From: DATBLQ01 sp036555325
GTDB lineage: Bacteria > Pseudomonadota > Alphaproteobacteria > Rhizobiales > Aestuariivirgaceae
Direction: 5' to 3'
Assembly (NCBI GenBank): GCA_036555325.1
Contig: DATBLQ010000049.1
Location: 1-35,883 of the forward strand
Length of the DNA stretch: 35,883 nt
This document shows, in pieces, positions 24,932-33,221 of this stretch. The notes beneath the pieces were generated by a model. The model was not told where the DNA came from and did not search any database. It saw only the letters and a program-made list of their open reading frames with translations. Position 1 is the stretch's first letter. Each line of letters begins with the position of its first letter. Both the position numbers and the translations under genes were made by a program.

Positions 24932-25765
24932 TTAGTCGGAAAGCTGTTTGGCGTAGAGTTCGACAGCGGTGACGAGGGCGCGCAAGACAGGCTTGCTCAT
25001 CACAGGTGTTGCGGGCGGTTCGTGCGAGGGCCAGGCGCGAACGACGTGCTCCATGGTGTTTTTGATCTGCGTTGCCGCTTGAGGGTTTCGAGCCTGCAAG
25101 AGGTGGTAGACATCCTGCAGCTCATCGTTGGCCACGGCGATGAAGCCAAAACCGTCCTGATACTCCAAACGATTCTTGAGCCGGAAATTATCCCACGCCT
25201 CTTCATATTCCGCCTCGGCCTGCTTCAGCAGCAGCAGAACCAAATCCATTGTGGAATTCAATCTCTCACCGGCGGCGGAATAGGCGGCAGCGGCTATCCT
25301 TTCGATGAGCGCCTGGGCATCTTCGTGGGCGGAGGCAATTGACGACAACGGTGACTTGAGGGCGATCGATTCATTCACCGCCTCAAACTTTGGGCGCAAA
25401 GCATCGGCGTCTTCCGTCGCCAGAAGCGTGGACAGCTCGAGCCAAGCCTCATCAAGGGCATGCCGGCTGTGGAGCACCGACTGATCCAACTTGCCTTGCT
25501 GGGCGAGGGCAATCGAGGCAATCAGATGGCCGCGTGCAATGCCGAGGTAATATAGAATCGAGAGGTCGCGGGAGGCGGTCTTCGGCAATATGTCGGCATC
25601 GGCGAGGCGACTGGGTTTGTAGATGTGAGGCGAGTGTGAAGCGTGCCCGAGCTGCGGCCGTTGAGCGTCGGGAACCGAGGCGTGCAACTTCAAAGCGGCG
25701 GTGGCCGCAAAGAGCACAGTCGCACCTGCAGCAAATAGAAGGCTCATCATCCTAGTTTGACGCAT
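24932..25765 (-). CDS. Unknown helical protein with N-terminal membrane or signal segment
   Basis: I do not recognise this 277-residue protein. It begins MRQTRMMSLLFAAGATVLFAATAAL, a signal peptide or single membrane anchor, and then a region rich in Ala, Leu and Glu that should be nearly all alpha-helical. A notable segment is LSILYYLGIARGHLIASIAL. The gene starts six bases after the stop codon of the EAL protein, so the two are almost certainly co-transcribed and may work together, for example with this protein as a periplasmic or membrane partner. It converges with purA. No function is assigned. Confidence 0.7.
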   Translation of the reverse strand: MRQTRMMSLLFAAGATVLFAATAALKLHASVPDAQRPQLGHASHSPHIYKPSRLADADILPKTASRDLSILYYLGIARGHLIASIALAQQGKLDQSVLHSRHALDEAWLELSTLLATEDADALRPKFEAVNESIALKSPLSSIASAHEDAQALIERIAAAAYSAAGERLNSTMDLVLLLLKQAEAEYEEAWDNFRLKNRLEYQDGFGFIAVANDELQDVYHLLQARNPQAATQIKNTMEHVVRAWPSHEPPATPVMSKPVLRALVTAVELYAKQLSD

Positions 25766-25771
25766 GCAACG

Positions 25772-27763
25772 TCAGCTCACGATCTTGATGTTGCGGTCGG
25801 CTGCGGAAATCGATGCGGCCTTGGAGGTTTGAGCGAAGTTGCGGAGAATTATGGCGGCAACCTCGGTTGCCGGGATTGGCCTGCCGAAATGATAACCTTG
25901 TGCCTCGGTGCAATCGAGACTGCGCAGATATTCTGCCTGCTCGGGCGTTTCGACCCCTTCGGCGGTGATCGGCAGATTCAGCGAGCGGCCGAGCCCGATG
26001 ATGGCGCGAAGAATATTGCGCACGTTCGACTTGGTATCCATGGCGCGAACGAAAGACTGGTCGATCTTCAGCTTGTTGAAGGGAAACTGCCAGAGATAGC
26101 CCAGACTCGAGTATCCGGCGCCGAAATCATCGAGCACGATCCCGACACCGGTTTCCTGCAGGGCGCGCAGCTGCTCGCGAACATAGTCGGTGTCGTCGAG
26201 CAGCAGGCCTTCGGTGACCTCCAGCTCCAGCCGATAGGCGGGGAATTTCGCAAGCTCGAGGCTTCGACGCGCAGAGGCGATCATGCTGCCGTTGCGGAAC
26301 TGGAGCGGTGAGAGATTGACAGCCACTTTCAACGGATCGGGCCACTGGGACGCCATTTGACAGGCGGTTTCCAGCGTCCAGGCGCCGATATCGCCGATCA
26401 GGCCGATGCTTTCGGCCACTGGAATGAACTCGGCAGGAGAAATGAGGCCATGGTGGGGATGGTTGAGCCTGATCAGCGCTTCGAAACCGGTGAGGCGATT
26501 GGTGCGAAGTTCGAATACCGGTTGATAGTGAAGCTCGAACAGCTTTTGCTCGCACGCTTCCTTGACAGCCGACTCGATGGCGCGGCGCTTGCGCAAGGTA
26601 TTCTCGGTGTCGGAATCGAAGAAGCGGTAGGAATTGCGACCGGCGGACTTGGAGGACAACAGGGCCACATCGGCGCTCTTCAAAAGATCGGTTGCGTTCT
26701 TGCCGTCAGTCGGGGCGAGGGCCAGACCGATGTTGACGTTGAGAAAAATATTGCCGTCCGCGACAGACACTGGCTGAGTTAAACTTTGCAGAGCCCCGCG
26801 GGCGAGCTGTGCTGCCTCCATTGCGTCATGAACGCTCGATTTGAGAATGGCGAATTCACTTTCGCTTAGCCGCGCCGCAATGCCGAGAGGACCGGCCAGG
26901 GCCTGCAGGCGGGAGGAAAACTCAAGGAGGATGGAATCGATCGTGGCGTGATCGAACTGCTCATGCAGTTCGCGCAGGCGATCAATCTCGATGTAGAGAA
27001 TGGTTGTATGCTCGTGCCGGCGCTCGGCCTGCTTCAAGGATTCGTCGAGATGAGTCGAGAAAATCGTCCGGTTGGGCAGTTTGGTAAGAGGATCGTGGTT
27101 GGTAACGAAGGAGAGGGTTTGCTCCACCCTGGTCTTTTGGCGCGTGCGGTACCAGAACCCGAGAGCCGGCCCAATGGCGAGGACGATGCCCATGATCGCC
27201 GCTACCTGGATTGCGGAGCCGATGATAAGCCGGCGACGCTCAGTTTGATCGGCAAGGACCTCGATCCAGCCAAGTGCCTGACCGTTGCTCAGGATCGGCA
27301 CGAACGTCCGCGACAGATGCTGGGAAAAGCCCTGCTGGTTCCTCTCGGTCACGATAGAAAATGGCTGGCTGCTTGCCAAGCGTTCAGCCAGTGCAGGGGA
27401 CTCCTTCTGCAGAACGTAATTGTAAGTGTTGGCGCTGCCCAATTCGGTCGAGACGATGCGGAGCCTGCCTTGGCCATCGAAAAGGCGAAACTGGAGAATC
27501 CTGTCTGTCTGCTTTGCCTGTTCGAGAAAAATAATCGATTCGACGCTTGGGACCTCACCTTCGAGTATTTGGTCGATATCGGCGAGGTTGCGGATAAGAA
27601 AATTCGCCCAATCAGCGCCTGACTCGCGAGCCTCGGCGGAAACGAGCCGATCGGCAACGAGGTTGACCAAAATGAAACCCGCTACAACCGGCAGTGTGCA
27701 AAATATGACAGCAAGTAGAATAGCATTGGCCTTGCTTCGCATTATTCCCAAGATTGCCGTCAC
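25772..27763 (-). CDS. Membrane EAL phosphodiesterase with degenerate GGDEF domain
   Basis: A 663-residue cyclic-di-GMP protein. A helix near 10-33 and another near 190-210 enclose a periplasmic sensor domain. The GGDEF domain follows (TNHDPLTKLPNRTIF), but its active site reads SESEF near residue 300 in place of GGDEF, so cyclase activity is unlikely. The EAL domain has the catalytic EALIR near 425 and retains NLSPLQF, LEVTEGLLL, DDFGAGYSSL, KIDQSF and TAEGVETPEQ, so phosphodiesterase activity is expected. The start may instead be the ATG at 27742, seven codons in, since 27763 is a GTG. It forms an operon with the unknown helical protein and is divergent from the CAP-domain gene. Confidence 0.85.
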   Translation of the reverse strand: MTAILGIMRSKANAILLAVIFCTLPVVAGFILVNLVADRLVSAEARESGADWANFLIRNLADIDQILEGEVPSVESIIFLEQAKQTDRILQFRLFDGQGRLRIVSTELGSANTYNYVLQKESPALAERLASSQPFSIVTERNQQGFSQHLSRTFVPILSNGQALGWIEVLADQTERRRLIIGSAIQVAAIMGIVLAIGPALGFWYRTRQKTRVEQTLSFVTNHDPLTKLPNRTIFSTHLDESLKQAERRHEHTTILYIEIDRLRELHEQFDHATIDSILLEFSSRLQALAGPLGIAARLSESEFAILKSSVHDAMEAAQLARGALQSLTQPVSVADGNIFLNVNIGLALAPTDGKNATDLLKSADVALLSSKSAGRNSYRFFDSDTENTLRKRRAIESAVKEACEQKLFELHYQPVFELRTNRLTGFEALIRLNHPHHGLISPAEFIPVAESIGLIGDIGAWTLETACQMASQWPDPLKVAVNLSPLQFRNGSMIASARRSLELAKFPAYRLELEVTEGLLLDDTDYVREQLRALQETGVGIVLDDFGAGYSSLGYLWQFPFNKLKIDQSFVRAMDTKSNVRNILRAIIGLGRSLNLPITAEGVETPEQAEYLRSLDCTEAQGYHFGRPIPATEVAAIILRNFAQTSKAASISAADRNIKIVS

Positions 27764-27892
27764 TTGCCGTCGCCCTCAAGCGAGGGGAGCTTTGCGCTTC
27801 CCGTGGTCTAGTGATAGCAGAGACTTGGAAAAGGAAGGGTAAACCGGCTCTCCGAAAGGGGAGGCAGGGGTTCTAGCACCAGAGGGAAGAAA

Positions 27893-28447
27893 ATGCGGGC
27901 AATCATCGGGCTCATTGTTTTCATTTGTCTTTTCGGGCAAGTCAGCGAGCCGGCCCAAGCCTTGTCGGCCTACCGAACTTATGCCGAGCAACTGACCCGG
28001 CACCCGCCCGAGAACGTGATGGTTCGGCCGGATCTCGAGGCGCTGCTTGATTCGCTCGCCCAGCAGGCGCGGCTGGCAAAAAAGCGCGGTGCGATGAGCG
28101 CCAGTCTCCAGTTCAAGACTGCTGCGCGCGCACAGGCCATCGACATGGTGATCGGCGATTTCGTCGGCCACAAGTCGCTCAAGGGCCATTCATTCCATGC
28201 CCGTTTTGCGGCGTTTGCCGAAGATCCGGATCTCTATTCGGCACGGGGAGAAAATGCAGCGCGAGAGCGCAGCGACGGCCCGCCGGGAGAGGCCAAGGCA
28301 AAACGGCTGTTTCAGCAATGGCTGAAATCTTGGGGCCATCGGCGCAACATGCTCAACAAATCCTACAACAGAGTGAGCAGCGGGGTGGTGCAGAAGGGCA
28401 ACCATCTGTACGCGGTGCAGATCTTCTGGACCGAGCCTGAAGGCTAG
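27893..28447 (+). CDS. Secreted CAP-domain (SCP/PR-1) protein
   Basis: This 184-residue protein has a signal peptide (MRAIIGLIVFICLFG to about residue 23, ending near AQA) and a CAP domain. Domain marks seen are AARAQAIDMVIGDFVGHKS, a GENAA motif and a late WLKSWGHRRNML stretch followed by GVVQKGNHLYAVQIF. CAP proteins are exported and of diverse function; bacterial ones are mostly uncharacterised. The ribosome site GAGGGAAG lies just before the ATG. It is divergent from the EAL phosphodiesterase and convergent with the dioxygenase gene. Confidence 0.8.
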   Translation: MRAIIGLIVFICLFGQVSEPAQALSAYRTYAEQLTRHPPENVMVRPDLEALLDSLAQQARLAKKRGAMSASLQFKTAARAQAIDMVIGDFVGHKSLKGHSFHARFAAFAEDPDLYSARGENAARERSDGPPGEAKAKRLFQQWLKSWGHRRNMLNKSYNRVSSGVVQKGNHLYAVQIFWTEPEG

Positions 28448-28449
28448 GA

Positions 28450-29334
28450 TCAAAAATTATAGTCGGGCTTTTTGTCCGCCGCTGACTGCTGGCCAAAAAA
28501 GGAGGCACCGGAAGGCTTCTGCGGCAAGCGCATGGTGAAGGGCATGCTGCGGACAGTGCCCGTGGCGTGGCCGCGGACAACGAATCCTTCGTGCCGGCTG
28601 GGAAGAGGATTGGGAGCAAGGGGGATGGCGTCATCGGCCGTATATACGCTGATGAAAAGAGTTCGCGGGCGAGAGGAGCGGTTGGGTGCCGACCCGTGCA
28701 GCACGCGGGTATGCATGAAACACACTCCGCCAGCAGGCCCGGTGCAGCGGACGGCCGTCTTGCGGCGCTCAGCGGCAATCTCATCGCTGACGGCGGCGGT
28801 GAACACATCGCCCTGCCATAGCGACAGAAGCTCGCCTGTGTGAGTGCCGGGTGACAACTCGAGAGGGCCGTTGTCGTCCGTCACCTCATCGAGGAACAGC
28901 AGGGCGGTGACAATGTCATCATTGGAATGAGGGGTGAAGGGAAAGTCCTGGTGCCATTTCACTGCGGTGGCCGCACCGGGGAGCTTCGAGTTGATCTTGG
29001 AGTGATGAAATTTGACGTTTGGACCTATGAGATCGACCACGGCATCGGTCATTCGGCTCGACGACATGACGCGGAAATAGGCATCGGAAATTTCGGTCGG
29101 CGAATTCACGCGGCGCAGGGCCGGCTTGGAGCGGGTGTGGCCCGGCTCAACATCGAAACGAGGCCGGCCATCGATCGTCTGTCCATAGGGTTCCGAATGG
29201 AGGCGACTTTCTTCGACCCAGGCATGGAAATCACCACGCAAGCGGTCAAGGGAGAGCTGTTCGACGGCGTTCTCCATGAACAGCCAGCCCTCCCGCCAAA
29301 ACCGCTCACGTTCGGCGAGACTGAGAACGAGCAT
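28450..29334 (-). CDS. Phytanoyl-CoA dioxygenase (PhyH) family protein
   Basis: This 294-residue protein is a non-heme iron, 2-oxoglutarate-dependent oxygenase. The iron-binding H-x-D is at His128 and Asp130 in KWHQDFPF, and the distal His is His213 in LHGSAPNRS, followed by an arginine (SRPR) fit for 2-oxoglutarate. LFLDEVTDDNGPLELSPGTH is the usual core. The family acts on varied substrates such as ectoine, quorum signals and phytanoyl-CoA, and nothing nearby says which applies here. The gene is single, with a palindromic repeat upstream. Confidence 0.85.
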   Translation of the reverse strand: MLVLSLAERERFWREGWLFMENAVEQLSLDRLRGDFHAWVEESRLHSEPYGQTIDGRPRFDVEPGHTRSKPALRRVNSPTEISDAYFRVMSSSRMTDAVVDLIGPNVKFHHSKINSKLPGAATAVKWHQDFPFTPHSNDDIVTALLFLDEVTDDNGPLELSPGTHTGELLSLWQGDVFTAAVSDEIAAERRKTAVRCTGPAGGVCFMHTRVLHGSAPNRSSRPRTLFISVYTADDAIPLAPNPLPSRHEGFVVRGHATGTVRSMPFTMRLPQKPSGASFFGQQSAADKKPDYNF

Positions 29335-29427
29335 GTGCTTTACCGAAGATGTTTTTGTCTTGGCGGAAATCTAGCGGAGATCGGCCGAAGGTTCAAAGAC
29401 CTTGCCGGCGCATGACGGGTTTCTCAT

Positions 29428-29518
29428 TCGTCATGGCCGGACTTGATCCGGCCATCTCTTTCCAAGCGGTGCAATAGATGCCCGGAACACGGGCTTACGC
29501 CCGGTCCGGGCATGACGA
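29428..29518. repeat. Nested palindromic element, 91 bases
   Basis: The outer ends TCGTCAT and ATGACGA are inverted. Inside are two hairpins: ATGGCCGGA / TCCGGCCAT around CTTGA (29433-29455), and ATGCCCGGA / TCCGGGCAT (29478-29513), the latter enclosing CGGGC-TTAC-GCCCG. The first contains the GGACTTGATCC core also seen at 18464-18475. It lies in the gap between phyH-like and rpoH genes. Confidence 0.7.
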
Positions 29519-29541
29519 TTCGATCTTTCGCGATCCGTTGA

Positions 29542-30441
29542 TCAGGCCCGCGCCAGTTGCGGCTTGGGCGCCAAGGCCTTCGAAGCAGCGGCCTTCACGG
29601 CTTTCTGTACCTTTTCGAAGGCGCGCACTTCGATCTGGCGAATGCGCTCCCGCGATACGCCGAATTCCTGCGAGAGATCTTCAAGCGTTACCGGTTCGTC
29701 GCGAAGCCGGCGGGCTTCGAATACGCGGCGCTCGCGATCATTGAGCTTCTCCATGGCTTCGGTGAGCATCTCGTGACGCATGGCGGATTCTTCGCCTTGA
29801 GCAAGCGTGGTCTCCTGATCGTCCGTTTCATCGACGAGCCAGTCCTGCCATTCGCCTTCGGTATCGACTCGCACTGGCGCATTCAGAGACGCATCGCCCG
29901 CCAGGCGACGATTCATACTGACGACGTCTTCGTGGGGCACGCCCAAACGGCGGGAGATTTCGGCCACCTGGTCAGGGCGCAAGTCGCCTTCCTCCAGCGC
30001 CTGGATTTGGCCCTTTACCTTGCGAAGATTGAAGAAGAGCTTCTTCTGACTGGCGGTCGTGCCCATTTTCACGAGGCTCCAGGAGCGCAGGATGAACTCC
30101 TGAATGGACGCCTTGATCCACCACATCGCGTAGGTGGCGAGACGGAATCCTTTATCCGGCTCGAAGCGCTTCACCGCCTGCATGAGCCCGACGTTGCCTT
30201 CGGAAATCACTTCGCTGATGGGCAGGCCATAGCCGCGGTAACCCATGGCAATCTTGGCCACAAGCCGCAGGTGGCTGGTGACCAGCCTGTGAGCCGCCTT
30301 TTGGTCGCCATGCTCACGCCAGCTCTTTGCCAGCATGAACTCCTCTTCCGGTTGAAGCATCGGAAACTGGCGTATTTCCTGGAGATAGCGCTGCAGCCCG
30401 TTGTCGCTCGAAATAGACGGCAGCATCGAAGTCTTGGTCAT
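29542..30441 (-). CDS. rpoH: RNA polymerase sigma-32 (heat-shock) factor
   Basis: RpoH directs RNA polymerase to heat-shock and envelope-stress promoters. In 299 residues, region 2 is seen as AHRLVTSHLRLVAKIAMGYR and YAMWWIKASIQEFILRSWS, the RpoH box QKKLFFNLR at 132-140, and region 4 ends with LSQEFGVSRERIRQIEVRAF. The RpoH box separates it from primary and general stress sigma factors. It is a substrate of FtsH in E. coli, and ftsH is in this window, but the two loci are 27 kb apart. A short hairpin covers the region of the ribosome site. Confidence 0.95.
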   Translation of the reverse strand: MTKTSMLPSISSDNGLQRYLQEIRQFPMLQPEEEFMLAKSWREHGDQKAAHRLVTSHLRLVAKIAMGYRGYGLPISEVISEGNVGLMQAVKRFEPDKGFRLATYAMWWIKASIQEFILRSWSLVKMGTTASQKKLFFNLRKVKGQIQALEEGDLRPDQVAEISRRLGVPHEDVVSMNRRLAGDASLNAPVRVDTEGEWQDWLVDETDDQETTLAQGEESAMRHEMLTEAMEKLNDRERRVFEARRLRDEPVTLEDLSQEFGVSRERIRQIEVRAFEKVQKAVKAAASKALAPKPQLARA

Positions 30442-30447
30442 TCCACT

Positions 30448-30468
30448 ACCAGCCTCGTAAAGGCTGGT
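30448..30468 (-). promoter_or_regulatory. Hairpin at the rpoH ribosome-binding site
   Basis: On the minus strand ACCAGCC-TTTACGA-GGCTGGT forms a perfect 7-base stem six bases before the rpoH ATG. The best ribosome site, GAGG (30453-30456), is half in the loop and half in the stem. E. coli rpoH translation is controlled by mRNA melting at high temperature; this smaller structure could do the same. Function is inferred. Confidence 0.4.
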
Positions 30469-30581
30469 TCCCTAGAAAAGGATACTAATGTAGTTACGGT
30501 TTATAGCCGATTTAAGGCCCGAATGCATCAATTCATTGGAACAAGCCTTGGAGAGAGATCCGGTTCCCCCGGCGGTCGAAC

Positions 30582-31571
30582 CTAAGAGGCGCCATCCAGC
30601 ACCTCCAAGAGCCGCGCGAAGGGCGGGGGAAGGGGGCTTTGGAAGCGCAAAAACCTTCCAGTTATGGGGTGATCAAAGCCCAAGCTGCCGGCATGGAGCG
30701 CCTGTCGGCCAAGAATTTCAATGGCTTGCTGAGCGGGCAGCGGCAACCGCTTCACGCTGGCGGAAAAGCCTTTCCCATAGGCCGGATCTCCCAGCAAGGG
30801 GTGGCCGATGTGGCTCAAATGGACCCGAATTTGGTGGGTGCGGCCGGTCTCGAGCCGGCATTCGATGAGGGTGGGTTGGCCTGGCTGAGGAAAGCTGCGT
30901 ATGGTTTTGTAATGTGTGGTGGCACGGCGGCCTTGCCGCGTTACGGCGATCTTGCGCCGATTGGAGACCGAACGGCCAAGCGGTGCATCGATCACTCCGC
31001 GACCGGGTTCTGGCCTTCCCCAGACGAGGGCCTGGTAGACGCGTTCGAGCCTGCCATCGCGGCCGTGGGCGGAGAACAGCGCGGTGAGACCCTTGTGTGC
31101 ACTGTCGGTTTTGGCAACGACAAGGAGGCCGGATGTGTCCTTGTCGAGCCGATGAACGATGCCGGGACGGCGGATGCCGCCAATGCCTGAGAGGCTATCA
31201 CCGCAATGGGCGATCAGAGCGTTGACGAGCGTTCCCGATTCATGGCCGGCAGAAGGATGAACCACAAGGCCCGCCGGCTTGTCGATAACGATGAGATGCG
31301 CGTCCTCATGAACGATGTTCAGCGCAATGTGCTCGGGTCTCGGTTTGGCTTCTGCGGGGGGCGGAAGCGCGACGGTGATGACTTCGCCCAATTTGACCGC
31401 CCGACGGCGCTCAACTATGGTTTCGCCGTTCACCTGCACCTGCCCTTCAGCAATGAGGCGCTGAAAGCGCGCGCGGCTGATATCATGGAAGCGCTGGCTC
31501 AAAATGCGATCGAGGCGCTCACCGGCTTCGGTTTCGGTGACGGCTATTGAGAGATCGCGCGAGGTTGGCAT
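30582..31571 (-). CDS. rluD: 23S rRNA pseudouridine synthase, RluD type
   Basis: This enzyme isomerises uridines in helix 69 of 23S rRNA. An N-terminal S4 RNA-binding domain (LDRILSQRFHDISRARFQRL) is followed by the synthase domain with the catalytic Asp in IVHRLDKDTSG and the late GRTHQIRVHLSHIGHPLLGD. The start is taken as the ATG at 31571 (329 residues); a GTG at 31592 would add seven residues. The chosen start is directly back to back with the ATG of the divergent gene at 31572, without any base between. In alphaproteobacteria rluD and rpoH are often neighbours, as here (distance 140 bases). Confidence 0.93.
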   Translation of the reverse strand: MPTSRDLSIAVTETEAGERLDRILSQRFHDISRARFQRLIAEGQVQVNGETIVERRRAVKLGEVITVALPPPAEAKPRPEHIALNIVHEDAHLIVIDKPAGLVVHPSAGHESGTLVNALIAHCGDSLSGIGGIRRPGIVHRLDKDTSGLLVVAKTDSAHKGLTALFSAHGRDGRLERVYQALVWGRPEPGRGVIDAPLGRSVSNRRKIAVTRQGRRATTHYKTIRSFPQPGQPTLIECRLETGRTHQIRVHLSHIGHPLLGDPAYGKGFSASVKRLPLPAQQAIEILGRQALHAGSLGFDHPITGRFLRFQSPLPPPFARLLEVLDGAS

Positions 31572-31955
31572 ATGACGAAAACCAGCGAACACAAGGCGCC
31601 AGCGGAGGTATCACCGCCCATGCAGGATGGGCAAGACCCGCCGAACGTGCAAATGCTGAAATATGTGGTGATCTTCCTCGGGGTCCTGCTGGTCTTATGC
31701 TTCATAACTGTGTTTGCGGTCATCGGCTACAGGATTGCCAATCCGCGGCCTGCGAGCGCGGTGCAGGCCTACAGCGAAATCGAGCTTCCGGTCGGGCCGC
31801 AGACGCAGATCGGCCAAGTCGATATCGATGGGGAACGCATGGCCGTACATCTCATGGGAGAGGCGAACGACGAACTCGTGGTGATCGATGTCAAGCGAGG
31901 GGTGCTGATCAGCCGCGTTAAACTTAGCCGAACAAGGCCGCAAACGGGCGACTAG
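31572..31955 (+). CDS. DUF6476-like single-span membrane protein
   Basis: This 127-residue protein has a soluble N-terminus, one membrane helix near 34-56 (VVIFLGVLLVLCFITVFAVI) and a periplasmic tail with a repeat of short strands (EIELPVGPQTQIGQVDIDGE). It resembles a small family of unknown function that often sits divergent from rluD in alphaproteobacteria; I recall it as DUF6476. GAGG seven bases upstream of the ATG is inside the rluD start region. Function unknown. Confidence 0.7.
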   Translation: MTKTSEHKAPAEVSPPMQDGQDPPNVQMLKYVVIFLGVLLVLCFITVFAVIGYRIANPRPASAVQAYSEIELPVGPQTQIGQVDIDGERMAVHLMGEANDELVVIDVKRGVLISRVKLSRTRPQTGD

Positions 31956-32021
31956 CCCGAACACGCTTGCATGCGGGCGGTTCATTCAGATATAGGTCCA
32001 CGTGCATTCACGACACTTAGC

Positions 32022-32097
32022 GCCCCCTTCGTCTAGCGGCCCAGGACGCGGCCCTCTCACGGCTGAAACAGGGGTTCGATTCCCCTAGGGGGCGCCA
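32022..32097 (+). tRNA. tRNA-Glu, anticodon CTC
   Basis: A 76-base cloverleaf including an encoded CCA. The acceptor stem is GCCCCCT / AGGGGGC with discriminator G. The anticodon CTC is at 32056-32058 in the loop CTCTCAC, with an anticodon stem CGGCC / GGCTG (one G-U pair). The T arm is AGGGGTTCGATTCCCCT. It reads the GAG codon. No direct repeat of its 3' end was seen downstream. Confidence 0.97.
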
Positions 32098-32138
32098 CTT
32101 GCGTTGCAAAATTGCGGTGAGGCGAACCGGAGTTTCCA

Positions 32139-32576
32139 ATGCGACGCGTCCTAGCGTTGCTGTTGTGCGCCTTCCTTGTACCGCTTTCCGCCGCCTCGCT
32201 GGCCCGTGCCCAGGACACTGAGCCGAGCATGTCGGAGGATGCTTCGCCAAACATGTCGCAGGGCCAGGTCTCGGCCACGGCGCGCCCGCGTCTGACCTTC
32301 AGTCCGGCCGCCGGGTGGCCCGGCACACGCGTCGAACTCACGGGCCAGGGCTTTCTTCCTTTTGAGCGAGTGCGCGTGCTCGTGGGCCGCACGGCACGTA
32401 ATCTCAATCGCCACAAAACAAACGCTGAGTTCTCTGACAGTGATTCCGACAAGAGTGGCGCACTTTCGATTGAAGAGATGATCGAAGAAAAGCTTGCCGA
32501 TTTCGAACAGATCGACATGAACGATGATGGTTCGTTGACGCTAGACGAACTCGAGAAAACCTATACCCTGAAATAG
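32139..32576 (+). CDS. Secreted protein with a pair of EF hands
   Basis: This 145-residue protein has a signal peptide (MRRVLALLLCAFLVPLSAAS, ending near LARAQ). Two calcium-binding loops are complete: DSDKSGALSIEE and DMNDDGSLTLDE, each with acidic residues at positions 1, 3 and 12 and glycine at 6. Before them lies a segment FSPAAGWPGTRVELTGQGF that resembles the first strands of an IPT/TIG immunoglobulin-like domain but is cut short. A periplasmic or secreted calcium-binding role is likely. It follows tRNA-Glu by 41 bases. No partner is known. Confidence 0.75.
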   Translation: MRRVLALLLCAFLVPLSAASLARAQDTEPSMSEDASPNMSQGQVSATARPRLTFSPAAGWPGTRVELTGQGFLPFERVRVLVGRTARNLNRHKTNAEFSDSDSDKSGALSIEEMIEEKLADFEQIDMNDDGSLTLDELEKTYTLK

Positions 32577-32580
32577 GCGT

Positions 32581-32596
32581 GCGCTCATACGAGCGC
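32581..32596 (+). terminator. Hairpin after the EF-hand gene
   Basis: GCGCTC-ATAC-GAGCGC is a perfect 6-base stem four bases after the stop codon. There is no T-run, so it may be a weak or rho-linked terminator, or an RNA-stabilising end. Confidence 0.35.
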
Positions 32597-32666
32597 TCCG
32601 AAAGGTCGAGGGGCTGTGTGCCCAATTCAGGCTACAAAGTTTGAAATAACGTAAGGGGGATATCTC

Positions 32667-33221
32667 GTGGACAAGTCAAGAAGAGGACTGTGTCTCGCAT
32701 TGCTTTCCATGCTTGCCACCGCCGGAGGAGCGCCGAAGACAGAAGCTGCTTCTGCAGCGGCGATCGATGCGGACGTGGATGTGGCGCTTAGTCGGTTTTA
32801 CCGGCACGTGCACGGCTCGCGAGAGCTGGTGAGGAAATCTTTTGGCGCTCTCGTGTTTCCTACGGTCTTCAAAGCGGGGATCGGCATAGGCGGGGAATAC
32901 GGCGAGGGAGCTTTACGCATTCGCGGCAGAACGGTCGCCTATTTCAACACCGTGTCAGCCTCTTTCGGTTTCCAGCTCGGCGCCCAGGCCCGGTCCGTCA
33001 TCCTATTGTTCATGACCCATGACGCGCTGGAGCAATTCCGCAGTACCGACGGGTGGAAGGTCGGCGTCGATGGATCAGTCGCGGTGGTGACGGTCGGAGT
33101 TGGTGGGTCAATCGATACCAACAGAATCACGAGCCCCATCGTTGGCTTCATCTTCGATGGAAAGGGACTGATGTATAATTTGACGCTGGAAGGCTCAAAG
33201 ATCAGCCAGATCTATCGATAA
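32667..33221 (+). CDS. SYLF (YSC84-like) domain protein
   Basis: This 184-residue protein has a signal peptide (hydrophobic residues about 8-20, ending near TEAAS) and a SYLF domain, a family known in eukaryotes for phosphoinositide or lipid binding. Domain marks are AGIGIGGEYGEGALRIRG, SASFGFQLGAQARSVILLFM and a late FIFDGKGLMYNLTLEGSKI. The start codon is GTG with AAGGGGG seven bases upstream, a very good ribosome site. It follows the EF-hand gene by 90 bases and both are exported. Function in bacteria is largely unknown. Confidence 0.82.
   Translation: MDKSRRGLCLALLSMLATAGGAPKTEAASAAAIDADVDVALSRFYRHVHGSRELVRKSFGALVFPTVFKAGIGIGGEYGEGALRIRGRTVAYFNTVSASFGFQLGAQARSVILLFMTHDALEQFRSTDGWKVGVDGSVAVVTVGVGGSIDTNRITSPIVGFIFDGKGLMYNLTLEGSKISQIYR

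Noticed and set aside
26850..26870. Active diguanylate cyclase
   Set aside because: The GGDEF signature is replaced by SESEF, which lacks the catalytic glycines, so only the EAL activity is supported.
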